A stretch of DNA of 64,000 bases. It comes from Verrucomicrobiaceae bacterium (lineage in GTDB: Bacteria > Verrucomicrobiota > Verrucomicrobiia > Verrucomicrobiales > Verrucomicrobiaceae). The translations under genes and the position numbers were made by a program. The DNA is taken from the NCBI GenBank assembly GCA_024232965.1, contig JACKQF010000009.1:138342-202341 (forward strand), written 5' to 3'. Positions 43,628-51,584 of the stretch are shown here, one piece after another. Within the stretch, counting starts at the first letter, position 1, and each line of letters begins with the position of its first letter. Under the pieces are notes generated by a model that did no database searches, was not told the origin of the DNA, and worked only from the letters and a program-made list of their open reading frames with translations.

Positions 43628-46081
43628 ATGACGGGGACATTTGGCATGGAAAAACATCCCTTCCCCGACCTCGGTATCGAGGCAGACCTCCTCAAGGCAA
43701 TCGAGTCTCTCGGCTTTGAACAACCTTCGCCCATTCAGGAACAGGCTATCCCTGTCGCCCTTGGTGGACGCGATGTCGTAGGCCAGTCGCAGACTGGCTC
43801 GGGCAAAACAATGGCCTTCGCTATCCCGGCGCTGCAGCGGCTGAAACCCAACCTTCGTGGTGTCCAGGCTTTGATCCTGTGCCCGACGCGAGAGTTGGCC
43901 ATCCAGGTCTGCGCAGAGGTTCACAAATTCACAGCCTTCAAGCAAGGTGTCCGCGCCACTCCTGTCTATGGTGGGGCCTCCTATGACCGACAGATCCGCG
44001 CGCTGGAAAGCGGTAGCCAGATCGTCGTCGGCACACCAGGTCGCGTGATCGACTTCATTGAACGCGGGCTGTTGCGGCTCGAAAATCTCCAAACGTTGGT
44101 CTTTGATGAAGCGGACGAGATGCTGGACATGGGCTTCCGCGATGAAATCGAGCGCGTCATGAAAGTGGTGCCCAAGGAGCGCCAGACGATCTTCTTTTCC
44201 GCGACCTTCACGCCGGCTATCCGCCACCTGATCGCGAACTACACGAACAATCCGGTCACCATCACCATTGAGCACAAAGCTCTCACGGTGCCGACGGTTG
44301 AACAGCGTTACTATGAGGTTCAGGGTCGCTCCAAAACAGAGGTGCTCTGCCGCCTTTTGGATATGGAGTCCCCTCGGCTCTCCATCGTCTTCGCTAACAC
44401 GAAAAAGATGGTCGATGACGTCACGGACGCCCTTGTGGCGCGTGGCTTCAGCGCGGATCGCCTGCACGGTGACCTCAACCAGATCATGCGTGATCGCGTC
44501 ATGCGCAACTTCCGCACTGGCACTGTCGAAGTGCTGGTGGCAACCGACGTGGCTGCACGCGGTCTGGATGTGGAACATGTCGATTTGATCGTCAATTACG
44601 ACCTGCCTTATGACGAGGAAGACTACGTCCACCGTATCGGCCGCACTGGCCGTGCAGGACGCACAGGTATGGCCATCAACTTGGTCGCCGGTCGCGATAT
44701 TTATCTGCTTCAGCGTATCCAGCGCTATATCAATATCCGGATCCAGCGCTGCAAGGTGCCGTCCCAGGATGAAATGGAAAACCGCCGTGCGGATCAGCTT
44801 TTTGAGCGGGTCAAAGCGCTCCTCGAAGAAGGAACCGTTAACGTTGACCAACGCGCGATTGACCGTCTGATTGACGCTGGATTTGATAGCACCGCCATTG
44901 CTGGTGCCCTCCTGCATCTTTTGAGTCAGGAATCGACCTGCGAAACGCAGATGATCCCAGAAGACCGCGCCCGCCCAGAGCGCAATGACAAGCCGCGCCC
45001 GACTCGGGATCGCGAGGCCCCTGTCCGCGAACGTCCAGCGCCTCGCCCCTTCGCCTCAGACACCTTTGGCCAAAAACCGACCAGTGCCCCGGCCCCTCAG
45101 GTCGCCGCACCGGTTCCTGCCCCAGCACCTTCTGAGGTCGTGGACGGTGATAGTGCCCAGGTGGCTGCGAGCGAAGTTCAGGAGAGCGTGAGTGCCGAGG
45201 CTGTCGATTCTCAAACCTCCGATGCTCCGGTTCCAGCGGATACGCCACAGGCTGTTGCTCAGCCCGTCTCTGATAACGAAGATGCACCGACTCCTGAAGA
45301 GGGAATCTGGGGCTCTGACGTCGGCGCGGATGCGCCTGCGCGTGAGGAGCGTCCCCAGCGGGATTGGGCTCGCAAAGAGCCCCGTGCGCATGAGCGTCGT
45401 GGTTCATCGAACTCCACCCGTGAAGGTATGGCTCGCTTGTTCATCAATGTGGGTGCCATCGACGGTGCCCGCCCAGGCGATATCGCTGGCGTGATTTATA
45501 ACACGACCCAACTGGCTCCCGGCTCTCTGGGGGCGATCGATATCCGCGACCGCAGCAGCTACGTTGAGGTTCCCGAAGAATTTGCAGATCAGGTCCTGTC
45601 CAAGATCGAAGGTGCCATGATGCGTGGTCGCGAACTGCGCATGGATTGGGCAGACGGCGCCGCAGGCGGTGGAGCTTCTGGTGGCGGTGCTGGCGCAGGT
45701 GCACCCCCTCGGCGATTTGATCGTCGTGATGACGCGGGTCCACGCCGCTTTGATGCGGGTCGTCGTGATGACCGTCCTCGCCGCGATGAAGGTCCCCGCC
45801 GTTATGACGCTGGTCGTGGAGATGACCGCGGTCGGCCTCGTGAAGGCGGCTTCAGCAGCGAAGGTCCGCGTCGGCCATTCAATAAATTTGGTGGCGGTGG
45901 TGGCGGCGGCTATGGTGGAGGCGGCGGATACGGCGGCGGCTCGAAGTATGGGGGCGGTGGCCCAGGAAAGTTTGGCGGCCCTCGCAAGGGTCCGTTCAAG
46001 CCAGGCGGCAATCGTGGCCGCAGTGGCGAAGGTGGTGGCGGCGATAGCTGGGGTGGCCCACGTCGCACCGATGCGGATTGA
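43628..46081 (+). CDS. deaD: DEAD-box RNA helicase (DeaD/CsdA-like) with RGG-rich tail
   Basis: 817 residues. The Q motif GFEQPSPIQEQAIP, Walker A AQTGSGKT-type (SQTGSGKT), DEAD box VFDEADEML, SAT motif FFSATF and HRIGRTGRAGRTG make the helicase core (1-370). A Pro/Ala-rich linker (about 440-600) precedes a DbpA-type RNA-binding domain (MARLFINVGAIDGARPGDIAG...SYVEVPEEFADQVL). The last 140 residues are Arg/Asp/Gly-rich and then Gly-rich, a likely RNA-binding disordered tail. It unwinds RNA duplexes in ribosome assembly or mRNA decay, often cold-induced (family knowledge). ATG 43646 is an alternative start. Confidence 0.93.
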   Translation: MTGTFGMEKHPFPDLGIEADLLKAIESLGFEQPSPIQEQAIPVALGGRDVVGQSQTGSGKTMAFAIPALQRLKPNLRGVQALILCPTRELAIQVCAEVHKFTAFKQGVRATPVYGGASYDRQIRALESGSQIVVGTPGRVIDFIERGLLRLENLQTLVFDEADEMLDMGFRDEIERVMKVVPKERQTIFFSATFTPAIRHLIANYTNNPVTITIEHKALTVPTVEQRYYEVQGRSKTEVLCRLLDMESPRLSIVFANTKKMVDDVTDALVARGFSADRLHGDLNQIMRDRVMRNFRTGTVEVLVATDVAARGLDVEHVDLIVNYDLPYDEEDYVHRIGRTGRAGRTGMAINLVAGRDIYLLQRIQRYINIRIQRCKVPSQDEMENRRADQLFERVKALLEEGTVNVDQRAIDRLIDAGFDSTAIAGALLHLLSQESTCETQMIPEDRARPERNDKPRPTRDREAPVRERPAPRPFASDTFGQKPTSAPAPQVAAPVPAPAPSEVVDGDSAQVAASEVQESVSAEAVDSQTSDAPVPADTPQAVAQPVSDNEDAPTPEEGIWGSDVGADAPAREERPQRDWARKEPRAHERRGSSNSTREGMARLFINVGAIDGARPGDIAGVIYNTTQLAPGSLGAIDIRDRSSYVEVPEEFADQVLSKIEGAMMRGRELRMDWADGAAGGGASGGGAGAGAPPRRFDRRDDAGPRRFDAGRRDDRPRRDEGPRRYDAGRGDDRGRPREGGFSSEGPRRPFNKFGGGGGGGYGGGGGYGGGSKYGGGGPGKFGGPRKGPFKPGGNRGRSGEGGGGDSWGGPRRTDAD

Positions 46082-46099
46082 GTCTAGATCTGCCCAGAT

Positions 46100-46117
46100 C
46101 GCGGTCGATTGACCGCG
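46100..46117 (+). terminator. Hairpin after the helicase gene
   Basis: CGCGGTC-GATT-GACCGCG is a perfect 7-bp stem with a 4-base loop, 18 bases past the helicase stop. A short T-rich stretch (CCTTTTG) follows about 10 bases later, too far for a strong intrinsic terminator. Confidence 0.5.
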
Positions 46118-46197
46118 TAGGGCTAACCTTTTGTTCACCTGACCAAAGGCCTTCATTGACGCCGCGCTCCGCCCGTGGATCATAGGGGCCGCGACTC

Positions 46198-47976
46198 ATG
46201 GAACAAGATCCGTTACAAACCGAAATCACCTGGCAGGGCATCCCTGTCTCAGGCGGGATCGCGCATGCCGTCGCCCATGTTCTGAAGGATCATTTCGACG
46301 AGCCCGAAGTTGAAAGTATCGAACCCGGCGATGCCGATGGCGAGATGGGCCGCCTGCGTGCGGCCCTGGAGGCGACGCGGATGGAGATCGAGGACCTACA
46401 GGTCATGGTCAGCCGCGCCGAAGGTTCCGTCGAGGCGGATATTTTTGAGACCCACCTACTGATTCTCCAAGACGCCTCCATGCTGGCGCAGGTGGAGAAG
46501 CGAGTGCGCAAGGACCTTGTCTGCGTCGATGCCGCCTACTATCAGCTGATGCTGAAGCACATGGATGCGCTGCGCGGACTGGCCGATTCCTACCTCAGAG
46601 AGCGATTTTTGGACATCAAGGACGTCACCCAGCGCGTGATGCGCCACCTCCGTGGCGAATTGCTGGATGAACCGATGTTTGACCACCCCGTCATCCTCAT
46701 CGCGCACGATCTGACACCCTCCGACACCGTCCAGATGGATCGCACCAAGGTGCTGGGCTTTGGCGTGGAATCAGGCAGCACCACTTCCCATACCGCGATC
46801 ATCGCTCGATCCTTGGCTTTGCCTGCGGTCGTGCGCCTGCACGGTATCGGGGATGAATTGCACTCGGGCGACCCTGTGCTTCTGGATGGCGACGAAGGAA
46901 AACTGATCTTGCGGCCCAGTGCGGAGACTCTGGCCCGCTACGCGGTGCGCGAACAGGCGGCCGAACAGCGTGAGGACGCGCTGCACGCGCTGCGGCACGA
47001 GCCCGCGCAGACCGTGGATGGCCGACTCGTCCGCGTGGGCGTGAATGCGGAGTTCTTGGAGGAGATCCCCGTCATCCAGGACAGTGGCGCAGAAGAAGTT
47101 GGACTTTTCCGCACCGAGTTCCTCCACCTCGCATCACCTGGTGCGTCCGAGGACTGGTTGGCAGATGCCTACAGTCAGGTGGTCCGCGCGCTTTCACCCT
47201 CCTTGGTCACCTTCCGCACGCTGGATCTCGGCGGGGATAAGGTGGATGAGGTCGGGATGCAAAGTCCAGAGCCCAATCCGTTCCTTGGTTGGCGTGGGAT
47301 TCGACTTTCCTTGGGGCATACTGATTTGTTCAAACGCCAATTGCGCGCCCTGCTCCGGGCTGCGGCCCATGGCCGGGTCGGTATCATGTTCCCCATGGTG
47401 TCAGGGGTGGATGAGGTGCAGGAGGCGCGGGACATTCTGCATGAATGCGCCGCTGCGCTCGAGGCGGAGGGCGTCCCCATCGGCGTTCCTGAGATTGGGG
47501 CCATGGTGGAGGTGCCCAGCGCGGCCCTTTGCGCAGCACAGATTGCCAAGGACGTTCAGTTTTTGAGCCTCGGCACCAATGACCTGACGCAGTACACACT
47601 GGCTGTGGATCGGCTCAATGATCGTGTCGCCGGGCTCTACCAGCCCTCGCATCCGGCGGTGGTGCGCCTGATTCAGTTGACGGTGAATGCGGGCAGGGAT
47701 GCTGGCATCCGAGTCGGCATCTGCGGGGAAATGGCCTCCGACGTGGGGCTGACGCCGCTGCTGATCGGCTTGGGCCTTGAAGAGTTCAGCGTGGCTGCGG
47801 CGGTCGTGCCGCGTCTCAAGCATGCCGTGCGCAGGCTCGATACCAGTGTCTGCGAGGCCTTGGTGGCGGAGGTTGAAAAAGAATCCAGCCCGGCCAGGAT
47901 TGCAAACCTGAGCCGGGCTGTGGCTGTGAAGTGTTACCCTGATCTCTTTGAAACAGGGGAGCGGGAACGCGCTTAG
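46198..47976 (+). CDS. ptsI: Phosphoenolpyruvate-protein phosphotransferase (PTS enzyme I)
   Basis: 592 residues, normal length. The N-terminal HPr-binding region is followed by the phosphohistidine motif GSTTSHTAIIARSLALPAVV (His near 197). The PEP-binding barrel has VGLFRTEFLHL, LDLGGDKVDE, NPFLGWRGIRLSL, GVPEIGAMVEVPSAA, FLSLGTNDLTQYTLAVDR and the Cys in GICGEMASD. It autophosphorylates with PEP and passes phosphate to HPr. No ptsH, permease or EIIA gene is nearby; in this group the system may serve regulation more than sugar uptake (inference). It is convergent with the P-loop ATPase gene, the stop codons overlapping. Confidence 0.96.
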   Translation: MEQDPLQTEITWQGIPVSGGIAHAVAHVLKDHFDEPEVESIEPGDADGEMGRLRAALEATRMEIEDLQVMVSRAEGSVEADIFETHLLILQDASMLAQVEKRVRKDLVCVDAAYYQLMLKHMDALRGLADSYLRERFLDIKDVTQRVMRHLRGELLDEPMFDHPVILIAHDLTPSDTVQMDRTKVLGFGVESGSTTSHTAIIARSLALPAVVRLHGIGDELHSGDPVLLDGDEGKLILRPSAETLARYAVREQAAEQREDALHALRHEPAQTVDGRLVRVGVNAEFLEEIPVIQDSGAEEVGLFRTEFLHLASPGASEDWLADAYSQVVRALSPSLVTFRTLDLGGDKVDEVGMQSPEPNPFLGWRGIRLSLGHTDLFKRQLRALLRAAAHGRVGIMFPMVSGVDEVQEARDILHECAAALEAEGVPIGVPEIGAMVEVPSAALCAAQIAKDVQFLSLGTNDLTQYTLAVDRLNDRVAGLYQPSHPAVVRLIQLTVNAGRDAGIRVGICGEMASDVGLTPLLIGLGLEEFSVAAAVVPRLKHAVRRLDTSVCEALVAEVEKESSPARIANLSRAVAVKCYPDLFETGERERA

Positions 47977-48716
47977 CGGGCCTTCGCCGTCGCACGGCGA
48001 GCGGGCTTGTGTTCGATGATTGGCGCACGGAAGTCGTCGCCAAACAGATATTGGCGGACGCCATCGATCTGGACCAGCACCTTCTGGAACCACTTGGTGA
48101 ATTCGCGACCGTAGGTCTCGTCTGGATTTGGCTGGGCAAGGGCACCAGCGAGATCCACGTGCTGGCTGCGGAGTTCCATTTCAAGTTGGAATGTCGTCTC
48201 AGGGATGTGGACTTCAACGGCCTCAAACATATCCATCACACGGGCCGCATAGCTGCTATCCCAGATTTTGTCGTCGTCGTCGTAGCTGCTCGTTACCAAG
48301 TGGGCGATGGTGTACTCTGCGTTGTCAGAGTAGACCTCTGCTGCCTCGATGACCGATTCGAAGCTTTCGGCCTCGCCTGTGACGGGGATCACGACCGTGA
48401 GGCTGATGCCGGCTTCATTCAGGATATTATCGAGCTCATGTTGCTGGAAGAAGCGACCAAAAAACTCGCCCATACCCGTCTGAATTTCGCACACCGTGAC
48501 TGAACCAGCATCGAGCGTGGCCAAAAAGTCACGTGGATTCAGAGTGTTCGCATCAAAGATCGTCGCGTCGCTATCTCCGCTATCGGAGTGTTCATCAACG
48601 ATGTGGACCTGTTGATGACCGGAATCGGCCTTCAGCAGGTAGTGGTGGATGGAGTTAGCCAGGGCTGACTTCCCAGTGCCAGGATGGTCGTTTTGGATGA
48701 GAATGAGCTTTTTCAT
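47973..48716 (-). CDS. P-loop ATPase distantly related to ParA/MinD, unknown role
   Basis: 247 residues from the ATG at 48716. The P-loop is at the N-terminus (LILIQNDHPGTGKSALANSI); it has GTGKS but not the KGGXXK signature lysine of ParA/MinD. HIVDEHSDSGDSD could hold a Walker A'-like aspartate and SLTVVIPVTGEAESFESVIEAAE the later strand-helix of the fold. Such orphan P-loop proteins often come from plasmids or mobilisation modules, but no partition partner is adjacent. The C-terminus is basic (KPARRATAKAR). Its upstream region has a good extended -10 promoter and a pair of direct repeats, so expression is probably controlled. Confidence 0.7.
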   Translation of the reverse strand: MKKLILIQNDHPGTGKSALANSIHHYLLKADSGHQQVHIVDEHSDSGDSDATIFDANTLNPRDFLATLDAGSVTVCEIQTGMGEFFGRFFQQHELDNILNEAGISLTVVIPVTGEAESFESVIEAAEVYSDNAEYTIAHLVTSSYDDDDKIWDSSYAARVMDMFEAVEVHIPETTFQLEMELRSQHVDLAGALAQPNPDETYGREFTKWFQKVLVQIDGVRQYLFGDDFRAPIIEHKPARRATAKAR

Positions 48717-48750
48717 AAGTGTGATGTTTCTGAATTGCGAGATCATTCTA

Positions 48751-48805
48751 TAATATCCATAAATTATATCAAGTGAAAAAGTTAACATTTTGGTAATATC
48801 CATAA
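48751..48805. repeat. Direct repeats around the P-loop ATPase promoter (candidate operators)
   Basis: TAATATCCATAA occurs at 48751-48762 and again at 48794-48805. Centre-to-centre distance is 43 bases, about four helical turns. On the minus strand one copy covers the start-site side of the -10 box and the other covers the -35 region, the classic placement for repressor sites. The region is much more AT-rich than its surroundings. Confidence 0.55.
48763..48771 (-). promoter_or_regulatory. Extended -10 promoter of the P-loop ATPase gene
   Basis: Read on the minus strand the sequence is TGATATAAT, a perfect extended -10 (TGNTATAAT). No good -35 box is seen 17 bases upstream, as usual for extended -10 promoters. 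The predicted start lies about 40 bases before the ATG at 48716. Confidence 0.65.
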
Positions 48806-48868
48806 TTCAGAGCTAACCTTGGCTAGTCCAAGATTGCTGCGGTCCCTGAATTTTCGGGCGTTGCGCGC

Positions 48869-49807
48869 CTATTTCCAGGCGATCGCTAGGACGGTCTGGA
48901 AGTGCGGGCTTTTGGATTCCCGGTGGACCAAGTTGGTTTCGATCGCCTTAAAGCCCGCTTGCTGGAGCATCTCGCCCAACTCCGCCTCTGTGAATCCCAG
49001 CCACACATCTGCGTACAGATCGCGTGCCTGCTCAAAGTGGTGGCTCAGGAGATCAAGAATGACGATCCGGCCCCCAGGCCGCAAAATTTTGTGGGCAGCC
49101 TTCAGCGCATTCAGCGGATGCGTCGCATGATGGAGCGCTTGGCTCAGGATGGCCAGATCCACGCTCTCTGCATCCAGAGGCGGATTCTCTAGATCGCCGA
49201 GCCGGAATTCGAGGTTCTTAAAGCCGTGCTTTTCCGCCAATTCCGCCCCGTAGGCGACCATCTTTTCCGAGTTATCGATGGCAAAAACCTTCTCCGCCCT
49301 CTGGGCTAGCAATTGAGACAGCGTGCCCTCGCCCGCTCCAAGATCAGCGATCACTAGTGGAGGAAGAAGCTTCAACAGTGTCTCGCCCAAAGCCTTCCAG
49401 GAACGACCGGGGATGTAGTGGCGCCCGAATTTTCCCGCCAGCGCATCAAAGTAGGCTTGGGCAGATTGGGCGCGCTTGCGTAGCGCTACCTTTAGCGCTG
49501 CGTGATCCTTGCGCGATTCCTTCAACTCCGCTGCTGCGGCTTCCAGGAGCGCCAGAAAGTGGTCGTGGGATTCACGCTCGTGGGCGGCAGGCTCTTCAAG
49601 CGAATAAAGACGATTTTTCCCAGAGCGTCGATCCTGCACCAGCCCGGCAGACTTCAGCTTGGCCAGTTGGGCAGAAATGTTTGACTGCGGCAGCGTGAGG
49701 ATCTCTTGAAGCTCAGCCACGGACAGCTCTTCCTGCCGAAGCAAGACCAGGATCCTGACCCGGGTGGGATCAGCGATCAGACTGAGCGATTTCAAGATTG
49801 ACGCCAT
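48869..49807 (-). CDS. ArsR-family regulator fused to a SAM-dependent methyltransferase domain (SahR-like)
   Basis: 312 residues. The N-terminal winged helix (LIADPTRVRILVLLRQEELSVAELQEIL, LPQSNISAQLAKLKSAGLV, RRSGKNRLYSL) is of the ArsR type. After a helical linker the C-terminal domain is a class I methyltransferase: VIADLGAGEGTLSQLL (SAM motif I), FAIDNSEKM, DLAILSQALHHATHPLN. Proteins of this layout include SahR, which senses S-adenosylhomocysteine and controls the methionine/SAM cycle (from memory). It is divergent from metK with 75 bases between the starts, which fits direct control of SAM synthesis. It may alternatively be a working methyltransferase. Confidence 0.85.
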   Translation of the reverse strand: MASILKSLSLIADPTRVRILVLLRQEELSVAELQEILTLPQSNISAQLAKLKSAGLVQDRRSGKNRLYSLEEPAAHERESHDHFLALLEAAAAELKESRKDHAALKVALRKRAQSAQAYFDALAGKFGRHYIPGRSWKALGETLLKLLPPLVIADLGAGEGTLSQLLAQRAEKVFAIDNSEKMVAYGAELAEKHGFKNLEFRLGDLENPPLDAESVDLAILSQALHHATHPLNALKAAHKILRPGGRIVILDLLSHHFEQARDLYADVWLGFTEAELGEMLQQAGFKAIETNLVHRESKSPHFQTVLAIAWK

Positions 49808-49836
49808 GCAGTAGGGAGATACTCTCTGGAGGTCGA

Positions 49837-49852
49837 ACGTATCAACGTATCA
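49837..49852. promoter_or_regulatory. Tandem repeat operator candidate between the regulator gene and metK
   Basis: ACGTATCAACGTATCA is two perfect tandem 8-bp units, followed by further ATCA elements (ATCATTCATCAATATCA to about 49867). It lies in the 75-base gap between the divergent ArsR-methyltransferase gene and metK. ATCAA-type half-sites are, as I recall, typical of SahR operators; I cannot confirm the exact consensus. Confidence 0.5.
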
Positions 49853-49882
49853 TCATTCATCAATATCAAACAAAATTCCACC

Positions 49883-51100
49883 ATGTCCCGCTCCTATATT
49901 TTCTCCTCCGAGTCCGTCGGAGAAGGTCACCCTGACAAAGTTTGCGATACCATTTCCGACGCCATCCTGGACGCCTGCCTGACGGTGGACCCAAAGAGCC
50001 GTGTGGCCTGCGAGACCTTTGCGAAGAGCAACATGGTCGTAGTCGGTGGTGAGATCACCATTCCGAAGCTCCAGAACAAAAAACTTGGCACCACCAAGCC
50101 TATCGATGAAGTCATTAATGTCGGCAAGGTGATCCGTGATGCCGTGCGTGGGATTGGCTACACCAATACCGACGACATTTTCCACGCCGACCAAATCTTC
50201 ATCAACAATTACCTCACCATCCAGAGCCCCGATATCGCTCAGGGCGTGGACGCTTCTGAGGCCGAAGGTAAAAAGCACGCCGAACAGGGTGCTGGCGACC
50301 AGGGCATCATGTTCGGTTACGCCTGCGACGAAACGCCTGAGCTGATGCCGGCGCCAATCATGTATGCCCACCGCCTTGGTCGCGAACTCACTCGCGTTCG
50401 GAAGGCGAAGAAGCTGGCCAAGTGGCTGCGCCCAGACGCCAAGAGCCAAGTGTCCGTGGAATACATGGACGGGAAGCCAACACGCATCGTCAACGTCGTC
50501 ATCTCCACCCAGCACGCAGCGGATGTGACCCACGCTGAGATCGAAAAATTCTGCATTGAGCAAATCATCAAGAAGGTGCTGCCAAAGAGCATGCTGACCA
50601 AGGACACCGAGTTCCTCATCAACCCGACTGGCAAGTTCGTCGTCGGTGGTCCTCAGGGCGATAGCGGCCTGACCGGTCGCAAGATCATCGTAGACACTTA
50701 CGGCGGCATGGGCCGTCACGGTGGTGGTGCCTTCTCCGGAAAAGACCCGTCCAAAGTGGACCGCAGCGCCGCCTACATGGGCCGCTGGGTTGCCAAAAAC
50801 ATCGTCGCTGCCGGCCTCGCCACCAAGTGCGAGATCCAATTCGCCTACGCCATCGGTCACCCGCTGCCAGTCAGCGTGCATGTGGATACCTTTGGCACCG
50901 GCACCGTCGGTGACGACGCCATCCTCGACGCCGTGCTGCAGGTCTTCTCCTTCAAGCCAGCCGACATCGTGAAGCAGTTGAACCTCCTGCGCCCGATCTA
51001 CAGCAAGAGCACCAATTACGGCCACTTCGGCAAAGACGATCCCGACCTCACCTGGGAAAGCACCGCCAAAGCCACTGCCCTGCAAAAAGCAGTGAAGTAA
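49883..51100 (+). CDS. metK: S-adenosylmethionine synthetase
   Basis: 405 residues. SYIFSSESVGEGHPDKVCDTISDAILDA (His and Asp ligands of the ATP/Mg site), GAGDQGIMFGYACDET and GGMGRHGGGAFSGKDPSKVDRSAAYMGRW are the family signatures, all intact. The enzyme makes SAM from methionine and ATP. The gene begins 75 bases from the divergent ArsR-methyltransferase regulator; the leader is too short for a SAM riboswitch. A strong intrinsic terminator follows at 51135-51170. Confidence 0.98.
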   Translation: MSRSYIFSSESVGEGHPDKVCDTISDAILDACLTVDPKSRVACETFAKSNMVVVGGEITIPKLQNKKLGTTKPIDEVINVGKVIRDAVRGIGYTNTDDIFHADQIFINNYLTIQSPDIAQGVDASEAEGKKHAEQGAGDQGIMFGYACDETPELMPAPIMYAHRLGRELTRVRKAKKLAKWLRPDAKSQVSVEYMDGKPTRIVNVVISTQHAADVTHAEIEKFCIEQIIKKVLPKSMLTKDTEFLINPTGKFVVGGPQGDSGLTGRKIIVDTYGGMGRHGGGAFSGKDPSKVDRSAAYMGRWVAKNIVAAGLATKCEIQFAYAIGHPLPVSVHVDTFGTGTVGDDAILDAVLQVFSFKPADIVKQLNLLRPIYSKSTNYGHFGKDDPDLTWESTAKATALQKAVK

Positions 51101-51134
51101 GGCCCCTCTTACCCTGAGACGAACCACCTCAGCA

Positions 51135-51170
51135 CGCGCCACCGTCGAAAGACAGTGGCGCGTTTTCTTT
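51135..51170 (+). terminator. Rho-independent terminator of metK
   Basis: CGCGCCAC (51135-51142) and GTGGCGCG (51155-51162) form a perfect 8-bp stem around a 12-base loop, followed directly by TTTTCTTT. It isolates metK from the downstream chaperone cluster. Confidence 0.88.
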
Positions 51171-51486
51171 CCAACATCGTATTTGCGCACTTTCTGTCGA
51201 CCTACGTCCAGATGGGGATGCATCACGTCGGCCACCTCGATCCACGTCAGCACGGAAATTGTCGCCTTCGACAATGGACTCGAAGGACACTCCCGGGAGG
51301 ACCGCAACTTCGTGCGTCTCGCATTCTGATTCGATGCCTCCTGGTTTCGGGTGCGGCTGGCTGGGGTAGTCCTGGGCCGGCCGATTCGAATTCGCAGGGG
51401 TTGACCACTTGAAGTGGCCTCTAGTAAACGCCTCTGATCGCCATGGAAATAGTGGTGGAAGTCCATCGGATGGCCCCGGTGATCAA
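51171..51486. other. Non-coding stretch with short palindromes upstream of the chaperone cluster
   Basis: No convincing coding sequence is visible. The second half contains short palindromes (CCACTT-G-AAGTGG at 51405-51417; CCATC-G-GATGG near 51466). It may be a degenerate repeat or the remains of a mobile element, but no transposase fragment is recognisable. Confidence 0.4.
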
Positions 51487-51548
51487 TTTCACCAGGGTGA
51501 AAAAAGATTCGCTGCAAGGTTGACGCTTCTATTGGGGATTTGTATGTA
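51487..51548 (+). promoter_or_regulatory. Candidate promoter and palindromic operator of the chaperone cluster
   Basis: TTGACG (51520-51525; 5 of 6 matches) and TATGTA (51543-51548; weak) are 17 bases apart, 37 bases before the first gene. Upstream lies a perfect inverted repeat TTTCACC-AG-GGTGAAA (51487-51502), a possible activator or repressor site. No CIRCE element (the HrcA heat-shock operator) is seen. Confidence 0.4.
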
Positions 51549-51584
51549 CTCAAAGAAACCAAGTAACTTTAGCCAGGAAATTAA

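Noticed and set aside
45660..46060. Tandem DNA repeat in the helicase 3' end
   Set aside because: The repeats are codons of an Arg/Asp/Gly-rich protein tail in frame with the helicase, not an independent element.
43592..46183. Long minus-strand reading frames opposite the DEAD-box helicase
   Set aside because: The helicase motifs are complete on the + strand, and the reverse frames are low-complexity shadows of its Gly/Arg-rich tail.
49808..49882. SAM riboswitch upstream of metK
   Set aside because: Only 75 bases separate the divergent starts, and no SAM-I or SAM-II type helices are visible.
49853..51562. A 569-codon minus-strand reading frame opposite metK
   Set aside because: It mirrors metK almost base for base; metK has intact family motifs. 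The reverse frame has no recognisable motif and arises from GC-rich codon use.
51487..51584. CIRCE heat-shock operator upstream of the chaperone cluster
   Set aside because: No TTAGCACTC-N9-GAGTGCTAA-like sequence is present; the inverted repeat found there is different.
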